This document shows positions 6,258-14,439 of a stretch of DNA of 18,172 bases, one piece after another. Position 1 is the stretch's first letter. The number at the start of each line of letters is the position of its first letter. A model generated the notes under the pieces. The model was not told the origin of the DNA. It did no database searches and saw only the letters and a list, made by a program, of their open reading frames with translations. The DNA is from Desulfobulbaceae bacterium (lineage in GTDB: Bacteria; Desulfobacterota; Desulfobulbia; Desulfobulbales; SURF-16). The translations under genes were made by a program, and so were the position numbers. The stretch lies in NCBI GenBank assembly GCA_023230525.1, contig JALNXE010000089.1, positions 1-18,172 of the forward strand. Direction: 5' to 3'.

Positions 6258-8105
6258 ATGAAGCTGAATCAGATTGAAACCGGAAGCGTAATTGGCGGAT
6301 TCCAGCTGGAAAAGGAATTGGGCAGGGGCGGCATGGGCGTGGTCTACAAGGCCCATGAGCTTTCCCTGAACAGAATGGTTGCCTTGAAAATTCTCTCGGA
6401 AAGGCTGTCCGGGGACGATGAATTCATTAAACGCTTCAAGAGAGAGGCAAAGGTGGTCGCCGCCCTCAGCCATCCGCACATTGTCAATATCCTCTCCTAC
6501 GGGGAGGAGAACGGTCTCTACTATTTTGCCATGGAATACGTCAAGGGCACGGACCTCGGCCAGATCCTCAAGGAAAGGAAATCCATCCCCCTGGAGGAGG
6601 CCCTGCCCATTGCCCTGCAGATCGCCGATGCCCTTGAAGAGGCGGCCACCAAAGGGGTGGTGCACCGGGACCTGAAACCCTCCAATATCATGATCGATTC
6701 CGTGGGCCGGATCAAGATCACGGATTACGGCATTGCCTACTTCCAGGATGCCGATGCCAAACTCACCCAGACCGGGCTGTACATGGGAACCCCGGAATAC
6801 TCCTCGCCGGAGCAGGCCAGCGGCGCTAAACTGGATATCCGCAGCGATATTTATTCCCTGGGCGCCCTGCTCTACAAAATGGTGTCCGGCGAACCGCCCG
6901 TTACCGGCGAATCACCTTTGGCCGTGGTGGCAAAAATCATCACCGAGCCCATCAGGCCGATTGCCACGGTCAACCCTGCCCTGCCCAAACCGGTCTGCGA
7001 GCTGATCGACAAATTGACGGCCAAGGATGTCAACCAGCGCTTCCAGGCACCCTCCGAGGTGACGGATGCCATTGTTTCCTGCATGACTCAGCTGCATATT
7101 GAACCGCCCATTACCGGCAGAATCCAAACCTCCCGGCCCGTAGCAGCGCCTCCGCCACCGCCGCCCGTTCCGGAAGAAAAGGAAAAGGGCAAACGCACCA
7201 GGATGCTGGCCATGGCTGCGGGCATCATCATCGCCATCCTGCTGTCCATGTGGACGGTGGACGCCCTGCTGCACAGGGTGAAAAAGGAAAAAACAGCCGA
7301 GCAGACCGTGGCGCCCCCGGCCCGGGAAATGACGGTTAAGGAAAAAAGCAGCGCAGAGCAGCCCCCTACCGGACCTGCCATTGCCACCGCTCCTGCCCCG
7401 GAAGCCCCGGTAACAACCGCCCAGGCCCCTGCGGGGCAAGCGCCGGAGGCCCCTGCCCCGCCTCCTGAAACCACAACCGCACCCGCGGCCGGACAAACCG
7501 CCCGGCAGGCTGCTGTTGACCGGCAGGAGAGAGAGAAAGCGCCAGCCATTGCCCCGCCCCCTGCCGCCGTTGCCGAACCCCCCGCCCGCACCGCCAAGGT
7601 GGAGAAAAAGGCCGCGCTGCCCGCCCTCCCTGTGGTGCTGACCGTGGTCTCAGGGGACGAAACCCTGGCCCCCTTTGTGCAGAACCATATCGAAGCCGCC
7701 TTGACAAGCAGCGGCTTGCAGGTCACTTCCGTAGCCGAAATCCCGATGCTCATGGAAAAAATGCAGATGGGCAGCCTGCCCATCTCCTGGTATGATATCA
7801 AACGCCTGGTGCCCAGCCAGTCAGCCAATATTGTGCTCATCTCCCAGGTTCAGCAGACCGGCTCCATGCCCCTGCAGTATTACGGCAGGTCGCAGACCTT
7901 GACCACCGTGTCGTTCACGGTGCGGGCCGTTGACATGGAAACCGGCGCCGCCGCAGGTCCGCCGGCATCGGGCACCGCCAAGTTCACCCCGCTCAACATG
8001 GACGAGGAGCTGCGCAAGGCGGTCAACTCCAGCGTGGGCAACATGGGCCAGTCCATCAAAGAGTATTGGCAGCAGAAGCTCAAAAGCGGCGGACCAAGGG
8101 GATAA
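6258..8105 (+). CDS. Membrane Ser/Thr protein kinase with CsgG-like extracytoplasmic domain
   Basis: The 615-residue protein starts with a Hanks-type kinase (about residues 14-275): Gly loop GRGGMGVVY (22-30), Lys44 in VALKIL, Glu63, catalytic loop HRDLKPSN (136-143), a DYG metal motif at 156-158 in place of DFG, and MGTPEYSSPEQASG in the activation segment. A basic segment precedes one membrane helix (about 316-336). A long Pro/Ala-rich linker (about 343-455) then crosses the periplasm to a C-terminal domain (457-607). That domain has the pattern of CsgG-like folds (FVQNHIEAALTSSGLQVTSVAEIPMLME, SANIVLISQV, FTVRAVDMETGAA, C-terminal helix) rather than PASTA repeats; this assignment is inference. 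It probably signals envelope state to cytoplasmic substrates. GGGA lies before the ATG. The hydrolase gene follows 15 bases downstream and the CsgG-SH3 lipoprotein is divergent. Confidence 0.9.
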   Translation: MKLNQIETGSVIGGFQLEKELGRGGMGVVYKAHELSLNRMVALKILSERLSGDDEFIKRFKREAKVVAALSHPHIVNILSYGEENGLYYFAMEYVKGTDLGQILKERKSIPLEEALPIALQIADALEEAATKGVVHRDLKPSNIMIDSVGRIKITDYGIAYFQDADAKLTQTGLYMGTPEYSSPEQASGAKLDIRSDIYSLGALLYKMVSGEPPVTGESPLAVVAKIITEPIRPIATVNPALPKPVCELIDKLTAKDVNQRFQAPSEVTDAIVSCMTQLHIEPPITGRIQTSRPVAAPPPPPPVPEEKEKGKRTRMLAMAAGIIIAILLSMWTVDALLHRVKKEKTAEQTVAPPAREMTVKEKSSAEQPPTGPAIATAPAPEAPVTTAQAPAGQAPEAPAPPPETTTAPAAGQTARQAAVDRQEREKAPAIAPPPAAVAEPPARTAKVEKKAALPALPVVLTVVSGDETLAPFVQNHIEAALTSSGLQVTSVAEIPMLMEKMQMGSLPISWYDIKRLVPSQSANIVLISQVQQTGSMPLQYYGRSQTLTTVSFTVRAVDMETGAAAGPPASGTAKFTPLNMDEELRKAVNSSVGNMGQSIKEYWQQKLKSGGPRG

Positions 8106-8120
8106 GGCAGGCACCAAAAA

Positions 8121-8948
8121 ATGTTTCAGACCTTACTGTCGCTGGCGCTGCTTTTTGCCGCCGTCTATGTCTGCTTCGGGGCCACGCTGTTCGTCAACCA
8201 GTCACGTTTCATCTATTTTCCGGACCCCACCATTTTCACCACTCCGGAAAAACTGGGCCTCAAGTACCGCGCCGTCACCTTTACCACCGCCGACCAGGTG
8301 AAACTGGCCGCCTGGTTCATTCCGGCTGAGGCGGCCAAGGGGGTCATCCTCTTCTGTCACGGCAACGCCGGCAATATCTCCCACCGGCTGGAGACCATTG
8401 ACATCTTCCACCGGCTGGGCTACGCCACCTTTATCTTCGATTACCGCGGTTACGGCCGGAGCGAGGGAACACCGTCGGAAGCAGGCACCTACCGTGATGT
8501 GGAGGCGGCCTGGGACTACCTGGTCAGCCGGGAAAACATCAGCCCGTCGCAGATCGTCGTGTTCGGCCGTTCCCTGGGCGGGTCCATAGCGGCCTGGCTG
8601 TGCAGCAGGAAAGAACCCCGGGCCTGCATTCTCGAATCCACCTTTACCTCGGCCAAGGACATGGCCGCCAGCATGTACCCCTTTTTCCCGGGCCGCCTGC
8701 TCTGCCGGTTTGAATACGACGCCGCGGCGGCCGTGGGAAAAATCAACTGCCCGCTGCTCATTATTCACAGCCCTGATGATGACATTGTGCCCTTCAGTCA
8801 CGGCCGCAAACTCTTTGCCGCAGCCCCTGCACCGAAAACATTTCTGCAGATCAGCGGCAACCACAATGCGGGCTTTCTTCTCTCCGCCGGCAGATATAAA
8901 AAGGGCCTGGAGGATTTCCTGAACAAAGCTGTGAGGAGTAAGGAGTGA
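8121..8948 (+). CDS. Membrane-anchored alpha/beta hydrolase (BEM46/YfhR-like)
   Basis: The 275-residue protein opens with a membrane helix (about 3-24), so the enzyme is probably tethered outside the inner membrane. The oxyanion-hole motif HGNAGN is at 80-85, and DYRGYGRSEG at 107-116 is typical of the BEM46-like branch. The nucleophile is Ser151 in GRSLGG, the acid Asp220 or Asp221 in SPDDDIVPF, and the base His248 in SGNHNAGF. All triad parts are present, so it should be active; the substrate (an ester or lipid) is unknown. It starts 15 bases after the kinase stop and is very likely co-transcribed with it. Its last residues, VRSKE, are encoded by the first units of a heptad repeat, so the C-terminus may vary between strains. 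Confidence 0.87.
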   Translation: MFQTLLSLALLFAAVYVCFGATLFVNQSRFIYFPDPTIFTTPEKLGLKYRAVTFTTADQVKLAAWFIPAEAAKGVILFCHGNAGNISHRLETIDIFHRLGYATFIFDYRGYGRSEGTPSEAGTYRDVEAAWDYLVSRENISPSQIVVFGRSLGGSIAAWLCSRKEPRACILESTFTSAKDMAASMYPFFPGRLLCRFEYDAAAAVGKINCPLLIIHSPDDDIVPFSHGRKLFAAAPAPKTFLQISGNHNAGFLLSAGRYKKGLEDFLNKAVRSKE

Positions 8949-8965
8949 GAAGTGAGGAGAAAGAA
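8931..8965. repeat. Degenerate heptanucleotide tandem repeat
   Basis: Five 7-base units run without gaps: GTGAGGA, GTAAGGA, GTGAGAA, GTGAGGA, GAAAGAA. The array begins inside the hydrolase gene and supplies its stop codon (8946-8948). It resembles short tandemly repeated heptamers known from cyanobacteria and seen between genes in other phyla. Confidence 0.7.
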
Positions 8966-9018
8966 ATGAAAAGACGGAAAGAGGAGCCAGCACAAAACGT
9001 CATGAAATCAACCATTCT

Positions 9019-9045
9019 GAATTCTGTCTCCTGTCTCTCGAATTC
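9019..9045. repeat. Second short heptad repeat flanked by GAATTC
   Basis: CTGTCTC occurs twice in tandem (9024-9030 and 9031-9037), and the pair is flanked by GAATTC at 9019-9024 and 9040-9045. It lies in the 209-base gap between the hydrolase and the phosphodiesterase, which otherwise holds only AT-rich sequence and no convincing gene. Confidence 0.5.
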
Positions 9046-9157
9046 CCATGACGGAGATCAGAGCAGCAACTATGTCACAAAAATATTGTTATTTCGGTAA
9101 AATAGATCAAGTCAGAAAGTTAAGATTAAACCTTTCACCAATTGAAAAACTTACGCC

Positions 9158-9925
9158 ATGAAATCATTACTCGATCTCGTCACCCTTCCCCACCTGGTTG
9201 TCGCTCACCGCGGCGCATCCGGCATTGCGCCGGAAAACACCCTGACCGCCATCGGTCTCGCCCTGGAGGCCGGGGCCCTGATGGTCGAAATCGACGTGCA
9301 GATCACCACCGATGACCAGGTCGTCGTCTTCCATGACCCCAGCCTGGAGCGCACCAGCAACGGCCATGGCGAAATCTGCCGTTCCTCTTACGAGGAACTC
9401 AAAAAACTCGATGCAGGCGCCTGGTTTGCCGAGCGCTTCCGCGGCGAAAAAATCCCCCTGCTGGCTGACGTTTTCCAGCTGATCAGGGGCAAGGCGTGCA
9501 TCAATGTGGAGATCAAATCGCCGGCCCCGGGTGAAGACTGGCAAAAACGCATCAGGCTCATTACCGCGGCCACCACCAGCGCCGCGATGATGCCGTTCAC
9601 CCTGTTTTCCTCCTTTCATCATGACTCGCTGAGGTACCTGAACTCCCTGCAGCTGGGATTTCATACCGCCGCCCTGCTGCCCTCCGGCGACCAAAGGCTG
9701 CCCTCGCTGGTGCTGCAGGACACCGGCTGCCAGGCCTTTGTCTGTTCCCTCAGAGAGCTGACCCCGGAGCTTGGCGCGGATATCGCCGCACATGATATTT
9801 TTACCGGGGTGTACACCATCAACACGACCCAGGACGCGGAACTGGCATTGCTACGGCACGCCAGGGGCCTGGTGACGGATTTCCCTGAACGTATTCTCGC
9901 CTACCTTGCCGCCAGGGAAAAGTGA
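9158..9925 (+). CDS. ugpQ: Glycerophosphodiester phosphodiesterase
   Basis: The 255-residue protein has the GDPD signature: HRGASGIAPENT (His17-Arg18), metal ligands Glu44 and Asp46 in MVEIDVQ, FHDPSLERTSNG with catalytic His59, and NVEIKS with Glu118 and Lys120. It should hydrolyse glycerophosphodiesters, released from phospholipid turnover, to glycerol-3-phosphate and an alcohol. There is no signal peptide, so it is cytoplasmic, as in the UgpQ type. No good ribosome binding site precedes the ATG. The gap upstream contains TAAAAT at 9098-9103, a weak promoter candidate. The MFS transporter follows 40 bases downstream and could be co-transcribed. The gene symbol is by similarity only. Confidence 0.9.
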   Translation: MKSLLDLVTLPHLVVAHRGASGIAPENTLTAIGLALEAGALMVEIDVQITTDDQVVVFHDPSLERTSNGHGEICRSSYEELKKLDAGAWFAERFRGEKIPLLADVFQLIRGKACINVEIKSPAPGEDWQKRIRLITAATTSAAMMPFTLFSSFHHDSLRYLNSLQLGFHTAALLPSGDQRLPSLVLQDTGCQAFVCSLRELTPELGADIAAHDIFTGVYTINTTQDAELALLRHARGLVTDFPERILAYLAAREK

Positions 9926-9965
9926 TTCCTTGCCTCCCAGTGGGCAGCGACACCTGCAGCCAGCC

Positions 9966-11234
9966 ATGAAAATCAGCAGAGAAACTCTTGCCTGGGCCTT
10001 CTATGACTGGGCCAACTCCGCCTTTGCCACCAGCATCATGGCCGGTTTCTTTCCCATCTTCTTCAAACAGTACTGGTGCAGCGGCGTCGAGGTTTCCACC
10101 AGCACCTTCCGCCTGGGGCTGGCCAATTCCCTCGGCAGCCTGGTGGTCATCTTTCTTGCCCCGCTGCTGGGCGCCATGGCCGATCAGGCCGGGGCGAAAA
10201 AGAAATTCCTGTTTTTTTTCGCCACGCTGGGCATCGTGATGAGCGCCGGTCTCTACACCGTTGCCCAGGGTGCCTGGCTCATGGCCTCCCTTTTCTACAT
10301 CTGCGGCATCATCGGCTTTTCCGGGGGCAACGTGTTCTACGACTCCCTGCTGGTCAATGTGGCCTCCCCTGCCGCCTCGGACCGGGTCTCGGCCCTGGGG
10401 TTTGCCCTGGGATACCTTGGCGGCGGCCTGCTCTTTGCCGTCAATGTGGCCATGACCCTCAAACCCGGCCTCTTCGGCCTGGCCGACGCCCCGCAGGCGG
10501 TGCGGCTCTCCTTTCTCACCGTGGGGGCCTGGTGGGCCGTCTTTTCCCTGCCGATCCTGCTGTGGGTGAAGGAACCCGCCCCGCCAGCCACCCCGGCCCG
10601 GCAGGGAATGATTGGCGCCGGCTTCCGGCAACTTTTCACCACCTTCAAGGAGATACGCAAACTGCGGGTGGTCCTGGTCTTTCTTGCCGGCTACTGGCTG
10701 TATATCGACGCCCTGGACACCATTATCCGCATGGCGGTTGATTACGGGCTGGCCCTTGGTTTTGCTTCCAGCGGCCTGATTATCGCGCTGCTTATCACCC
10801 AGTTTGTCGGCTTTCCCGCGGCCCTGGTCTTCGGCCGGCTGGGGGAAAAAATGGGCACAAAAAAGGCTATTCTGCTGGGGATCGCTATCTATCTGCTGGT
10901 GACGGTGTGGGCCATGTCCATGGAGACGATCAGGGAATTTTATCTGCTGGCCGTGGCCATCGGCCTGGTGCAGGGCGGGGTGCAGTCACTGAGCCGTTCG
11001 CTTTACTCCCGGCTTATTCCTGCGAACAAATCAGCGGAATTTTTCGGCTTCTATAATATGCTCGGCAAGTTTGCCGCGGTGATCGGCCCGCTGCTCATGG
11101 GCCTGGTCGGCATGCTTACCGGCAGCCCCCGGCTTTCCCTGCTGGCCATTATCGGCCTGTTTATCGCCGGGGCGCTTCTGCTCTGCCTGGTCAACGAGGA
11201 AGAGGGGGCCAGACTGGCCCGGCAGATGAAATAG
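9966..11234 (+). CDS. MFS transporter, Atg22/UMF1-like family
   Basis: The 422-residue membrane protein has about 12 hydrophobic segments and the opening typical of this family, ETLAWAFYDWANSAFATSI (YDWANS at 13-18). Other signs are the MFS loop GAMADQAGAKKK after the second or third helix, the equivalent RLGEKMGTKKA in the second half, and the conserved segment GGVQSLSRSLYSRLIPANKSAEFFGFYN. Fungal Atg22 exports amino acids from the vacuole; bacterial members are of unknown substrate. I chose the ATG at 9966. An upstream in-frame TTG at 9906 would overlap the phosphodiesterase gene and add 20 residues unlike the family. There is no strong ribosome binding site. No clear terminator lies in the 47 bases before the convergent histidine kinase gene. 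Confidence 0.88.
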   Translation: MKISRETLAWAFYDWANSAFATSIMAGFFPIFFKQYWCSGVEVSTSTFRLGLANSLGSLVVIFLAPLLGAMADQAGAKKKFLFFFATLGIVMSAGLYTVAQGAWLMASLFYICGIIGFSGGNVFYDSLLVNVASPAASDRVSALGFALGYLGGGLLFAVNVAMTLKPGLFGLADAPQAVRLSFLTVGAWWAVFSLPILLWVKEPAPPATPARQGMIGAGFRQLFTTFKEIRKLRVVLVFLAGYWLYIDALDTIIRMAVDYGLALGFASSGLIIALLITQFVGFPAALVFGRLGEKMGTKKAILLGIAIYLLVTVWAMSMETIREFYLLAVAIGLVQGGVQSLSRSLYSRLIPANKSAEFFGFYNMLGKFAAVIGPLLMGLVGMLTGSPRLSLLAIIGLFIAGALLLCLVNEEEGARLARQMK

Positions 11235-11281
11235 CTACTACCGCATTGACCGAAAGCGATGGCAGACATCCCGGCGAATAC

Positions 11282-14188
11282 TTATGCTGACCGGTGCAGC
11301 TCGTCCCGCACCGCTCTGACCAGTTTTTCCAGGGTGTAGGGCTTTCGCAGGTATTGGCCCGCGCCCAGCTGCTGGGCCTCATGCACCCGGTCCGTTTCCG
11401 AATAACCGCTGGCGATGATGGCCTTCTGCTGCGGACTGACACGCAGCACCGCCTTATAGGTGTCCAGCCCGTCCATGCCCGGCTCCATGATCATATCCAG
11501 CACCAGCAGGGCAAACTCTCCAGCGGCCAGCAGGGCAACCGCTTCCTCGCCGCTGGCCGCCGCTTCCACCCGGTACCCCATCTGCGCCAGCATCTGGGTG
11601 GCAAGCTCCCGCTGCTCGCTCACATCATCGACGATTAAAATCGCTTCGCCTGCCCCCCGGTACTGCTCAATGGCAAACAGCTGCTCGGCCCTGTTCGGCA
11701 GAAGGCCGCGGGACACGGGGAAATAGAGAATAAAATCCGCCCCCTTATCCCGGCTTGACCGGACATCGATATACCCATGATGATCTTTCACCGTGCCCCA
11801 TACCACCGCAAGCCCCAGTCCCGTCCCACTGCGGCCCATGACCTTTTTCGTGTAAAACGGCTCGAAAATCCTTTGCCGGTCCTCAGGGGTTATGCCATGG
11901 CCGGTATCCGAGACGGTAAGCGTCACATAATCGCCTTCCTGCACGTCATCATAGCCCCGCACCGGCTTGTCCACATACCTGTTCTCCGTGGTGATGCGGA
12001 TTTCTCCGGCTCCGGAGATGGACTCAAAGGCATTGGCCACCAGATTCATGATGGTTTTGGTCAGATGCACCGGGGAGCCGGCAATATTCAGCAGCTCCTC
12101 ATCGAGCTGCAGCTCAAGCCGGACATGCTCGTGCCGGGCCTGCAGGCCCTGGAACTCCGGCGACTGCATAAATTCCGGGATGATGGCATTGAGGTTGATG
12201 ACCTCGGTAACCGAAACGCCCCTTCGCGCCAGGGTCAGCAGATCATTGACGATTGCCGCCGCCTTTTCCCCGGATTTTTTAATGATCAGGACCGTCTTCC
12301 GGAGCGGGCTGTCCTCCGGCAGGTTGAGCAGCAACAGGTCGGGATAACTGACCAGTCCGGAGAGGATGTTATTGAGATCATGGGCCACCCCGCCGGCCAA
12401 GGTGCCGATGGCCTCCATTTTCTCCGCCCGGCGCAGCTTTTCCTCCAGTTCCTTCTGATTGGAGATATCCTTGATGGAACCGGTCATGCCGGTAACCTTC
12501 CCGTCCCCGTCGCGCAGCACGGTGAAATGCTCAGCCACAAATTTCCTGGCGCCGTTCTTACACCTCACGCCATACTCCAGCGCCATCTTTGCCTCGCTTC
12601 CCCGCAAGGCCTGCCGCCTCTTTTTCTGAACGGTCTCCGCATCCTCCCGGCAGATAACGGTTTCCAGAAACCCTCTTTGCCCCATCAGCTCAGCAGGGTC
12701 ATAGCCGAGGATATCCCCGCAATTGGGCGAAACATAGGTCAGCCGCTCTTCGTTTACCTGATATTCATAGATGATGTCCGAGGTGGCAGCAGCCACCAGC
12801 TTGTATTTGCGCTCGCTCTCCAGGGTGGCTGCTTCGGCATTTTTCAGGTTGGTCAGGTCATTGCCGATACTCTGAATCTCAAGAAAATTGCCTCCCGCGT
12901 CGACAATGGGCTCATTGGTCCAGGATATCCAGACCCGCTCCCCGGATTTCCGCATATTCTGGTTGATATTATTCATGTACTTCAGCGGATTGACCAGAAT
13001 ATCATCAATCATGTGCCGGAGATCCCGGCCCGTGCTCTCCGTCTCGGGGACAATGGTGCCCATGACGTTTCTGCCGACAATCTCCTCCCGGCTGAATCCG
13101 AAAAACTCCAGCCCGAACGGATTGAGATAGTTGATGAGGCCCGTGGTATCCCATTTCAGGACAATACTGTTGGCGCTTTCCACCAGGGCCCGATAATTTC
13201 TTTCGCTTTCCCGCAGCGCCTCTTCCGCCTTTCTTCTTTCCTTCTCTTCTTTGTCAGTCACCCATGACCGGAAAATATAATAGGAAGAGACAAAGCTCGC
13301 GCAGACTAACACCCCAAGCAGAAGAAACCACTTGTTCTTAAAGCCCCGCATGGTGGCAAGCACCTCCCGTTCGGGCGTGACAACGGCAATGGACCAGAAT
13401 CCCGCTCCGAATCTGACCGGGCTATAGACGGCATGGCCGACCTCTTCCTTTGCCGAGCCAGAAGAAATCAAGACCGCCCGGCCCGCTCCGCCTTCCGTCA
13501 TCTGCCTGATCAACGCAAGGGCCGCAGGAGAATGGCGGTAAAGCTCAACGCTCTTTTTGCCTATCTGCGCCGGTTCGTCCGAATAGAGCACCACCCCGTC
13601 TCTGCCGACCATGAAGATATGCCCCGACTCCCCGGCCCTGATCGTGGCCAGGGACTCTTCCGCCATCCTGGCGAAAGGTATCAGAATGGCGATACTGCCC
13701 GCATAGGTATCCCCCGCCATGACCGGCACATGATAGGCAATACAGCGATGCCCCTGCACCGCGGTAAAGACATCGCTGATCACCGGTTTATGGGTCGAGA
13801 GAATCTGGGCGACATGCGGCTGGGCGGAAATATCAACGCCGATGGCCTTGCTGTTGTATGGCTCGGTATAGATAATGCTGCCTTTGCGGTCCACCCGGGT
13901 GATGGCCAGAATCTCCCCTTGGTTTTTTGCGTAGTATTTGTGCATCAGCTCCTCGCCTTTCGGACCCATGCGAACGATATCATTTATACTGGCAATATAG
14001 GAAAGTTCGTTGAAAAAACGATTCAGGAGATTTTCAATGCTTCTGGCGGCCTGCCGGGCGTACACCATCTGCCGGGCGTCAAACTCATCAATGGTTATCC
14101 GCTTGACCTCAAGGTAAAGCAGATAAGGCAGATAGACGGCGAGAAAGACGAGCAGAGGGATAACGAGAAATCTTTTTTTAATGGGCAT
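11282..14188 (-). CDS. Hybrid sensor histidine kinase: Cache-PAS-PAS-HisKA-HATPase-receiver
   Basis: The 968-residue protein has a membrane helix at about 6-26, a large periplasmic double-Cache-like sensor (about 30-280) and a second helix (about 287-307). A short coiled coil follows, then two PAS domains (about 328-450 and 458-578). The phosphoacceptor is His603 in GGVAHDLNNIL. The ATPase has an N-box around Asn719, DTGHG at 761-765 and GTGLGL at 788-793. A receiver at about 847-965 has D854-D855, phosphoacceptor D898 and Lys949. A small periplasmic ligand is likely but cannot be named. The ATG at 14188 gives a proper signal anchor (MPIKKRFLVIPLL); a TTG at 14236 would add 16 residues. The receiver-TPR gene starts 251 bases away in the opposite direction and is a natural partner. 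Confidence 0.93.
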   Translation of the reverse strand: MPIKKRFLVIPLLVFLAVYLPYLLYLEVKRITIDEFDARQMVYARQAARSIENLLNRFFNELSYIASINDIVRMGPKGEELMHKYYAKNQGEILAITRVDRKGSIIYTEPYNSKAIGVDISAQPHVAQILSTHKPVISDVFTAVQGHRCIAYHVPVMAGDTYAGSIAILIPFARMAEESLATIRAGESGHIFMVGRDGVVLYSDEPAQIGKKSVELYRHSPAALALIRQMTEGGAGRAVLISSGSAKEEVGHAVYSPVRFGAGFWSIAVVTPEREVLATMRGFKNKWFLLLGVLVCASFVSSYYIFRSWVTDKEEKERRKAEEALRESERNYRALVESANSIVLKWDTTGLINYLNPFGLEFFGFSREEIVGRNVMGTIVPETESTGRDLRHMIDDILVNPLKYMNNINQNMRKSGERVWISWTNEPIVDAGGNFLEIQSIGNDLTNLKNAEAATLESERKYKLVAAATSDIIYEYQVNEERLTYVSPNCGDILGYDPAELMGQRGFLETVICREDAETVQKKRRQALRGSEAKMALEYGVRCKNGARKFVAEHFTVLRDGDGKVTGMTGSIKDISNQKELEEKLRRAEKMEAIGTLAGGVAHDLNNILSGLVSYPDLLLLNLPEDSPLRKTVLIIKKSGEKAAAIVNDLLTLARRGVSVTEVINLNAIIPEFMQSPEFQGLQARHEHVRLELQLDEELLNIAGSPVHLTKTIMNLVANAFESISGAGEIRITTENRYVDKPVRGYDDVQEGDYVTLTVSDTGHGITPEDRQRIFEPFYTKKVMGRSGTGLGLAVVWGTVKDHHGYIDVRSSRDKGADFILYFPVSRGLLPNRAEQLFAIEQYRGAGEAILIVDDVSEQRELATQMLAQMGYRVEAAASGEEAVALLAAGEFALLVLDMIMEPGMDGLDTYKAVLRVSPQQKAIIASGYSETDRVHEAQQLGAGQYLRKPYTLEKLVRAVRDELHRSA

Positions 14189-14439
14189 TATTCCGGTGGC
14201 CTGGTATGCCGGCTCACATTCCGCCGGCACCTGCAAAGGGGAGAAGGCAAACGCGATTTATCTTCTGCTTTCATTTATAAGCCTAATCCATGGAGGAATG
14301 CAATATCCCCGGCGCAAATTTGCCGTCTTCCCGTCCGCCCGGCCCGCCAACTTGATTTTTTCCCCTTGCGCATCATGGTCAATAACGGCATTATATTTGT
14401 TATGATGATTGCAAAAAAATAGTAAAGGGCTGATCCGGC

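Noticed and set aside
8966..9100. 44-codon plus-strand frame after the hydrolase, preceded by GAGGAG
   Set aside because: The apparent ribosome binding site is part of the heptad repeat, the frame runs through the second repeat, and the product has no signal, motif or sensible composition.
11777..13267. 496-codon plus-strand frame opposite the hybrid kinase
   Set aside because: The minus strand carries complete PAS, HisKA and ATPase motifs across this span. The plus-strand product is a His/Gly-rich shadow.
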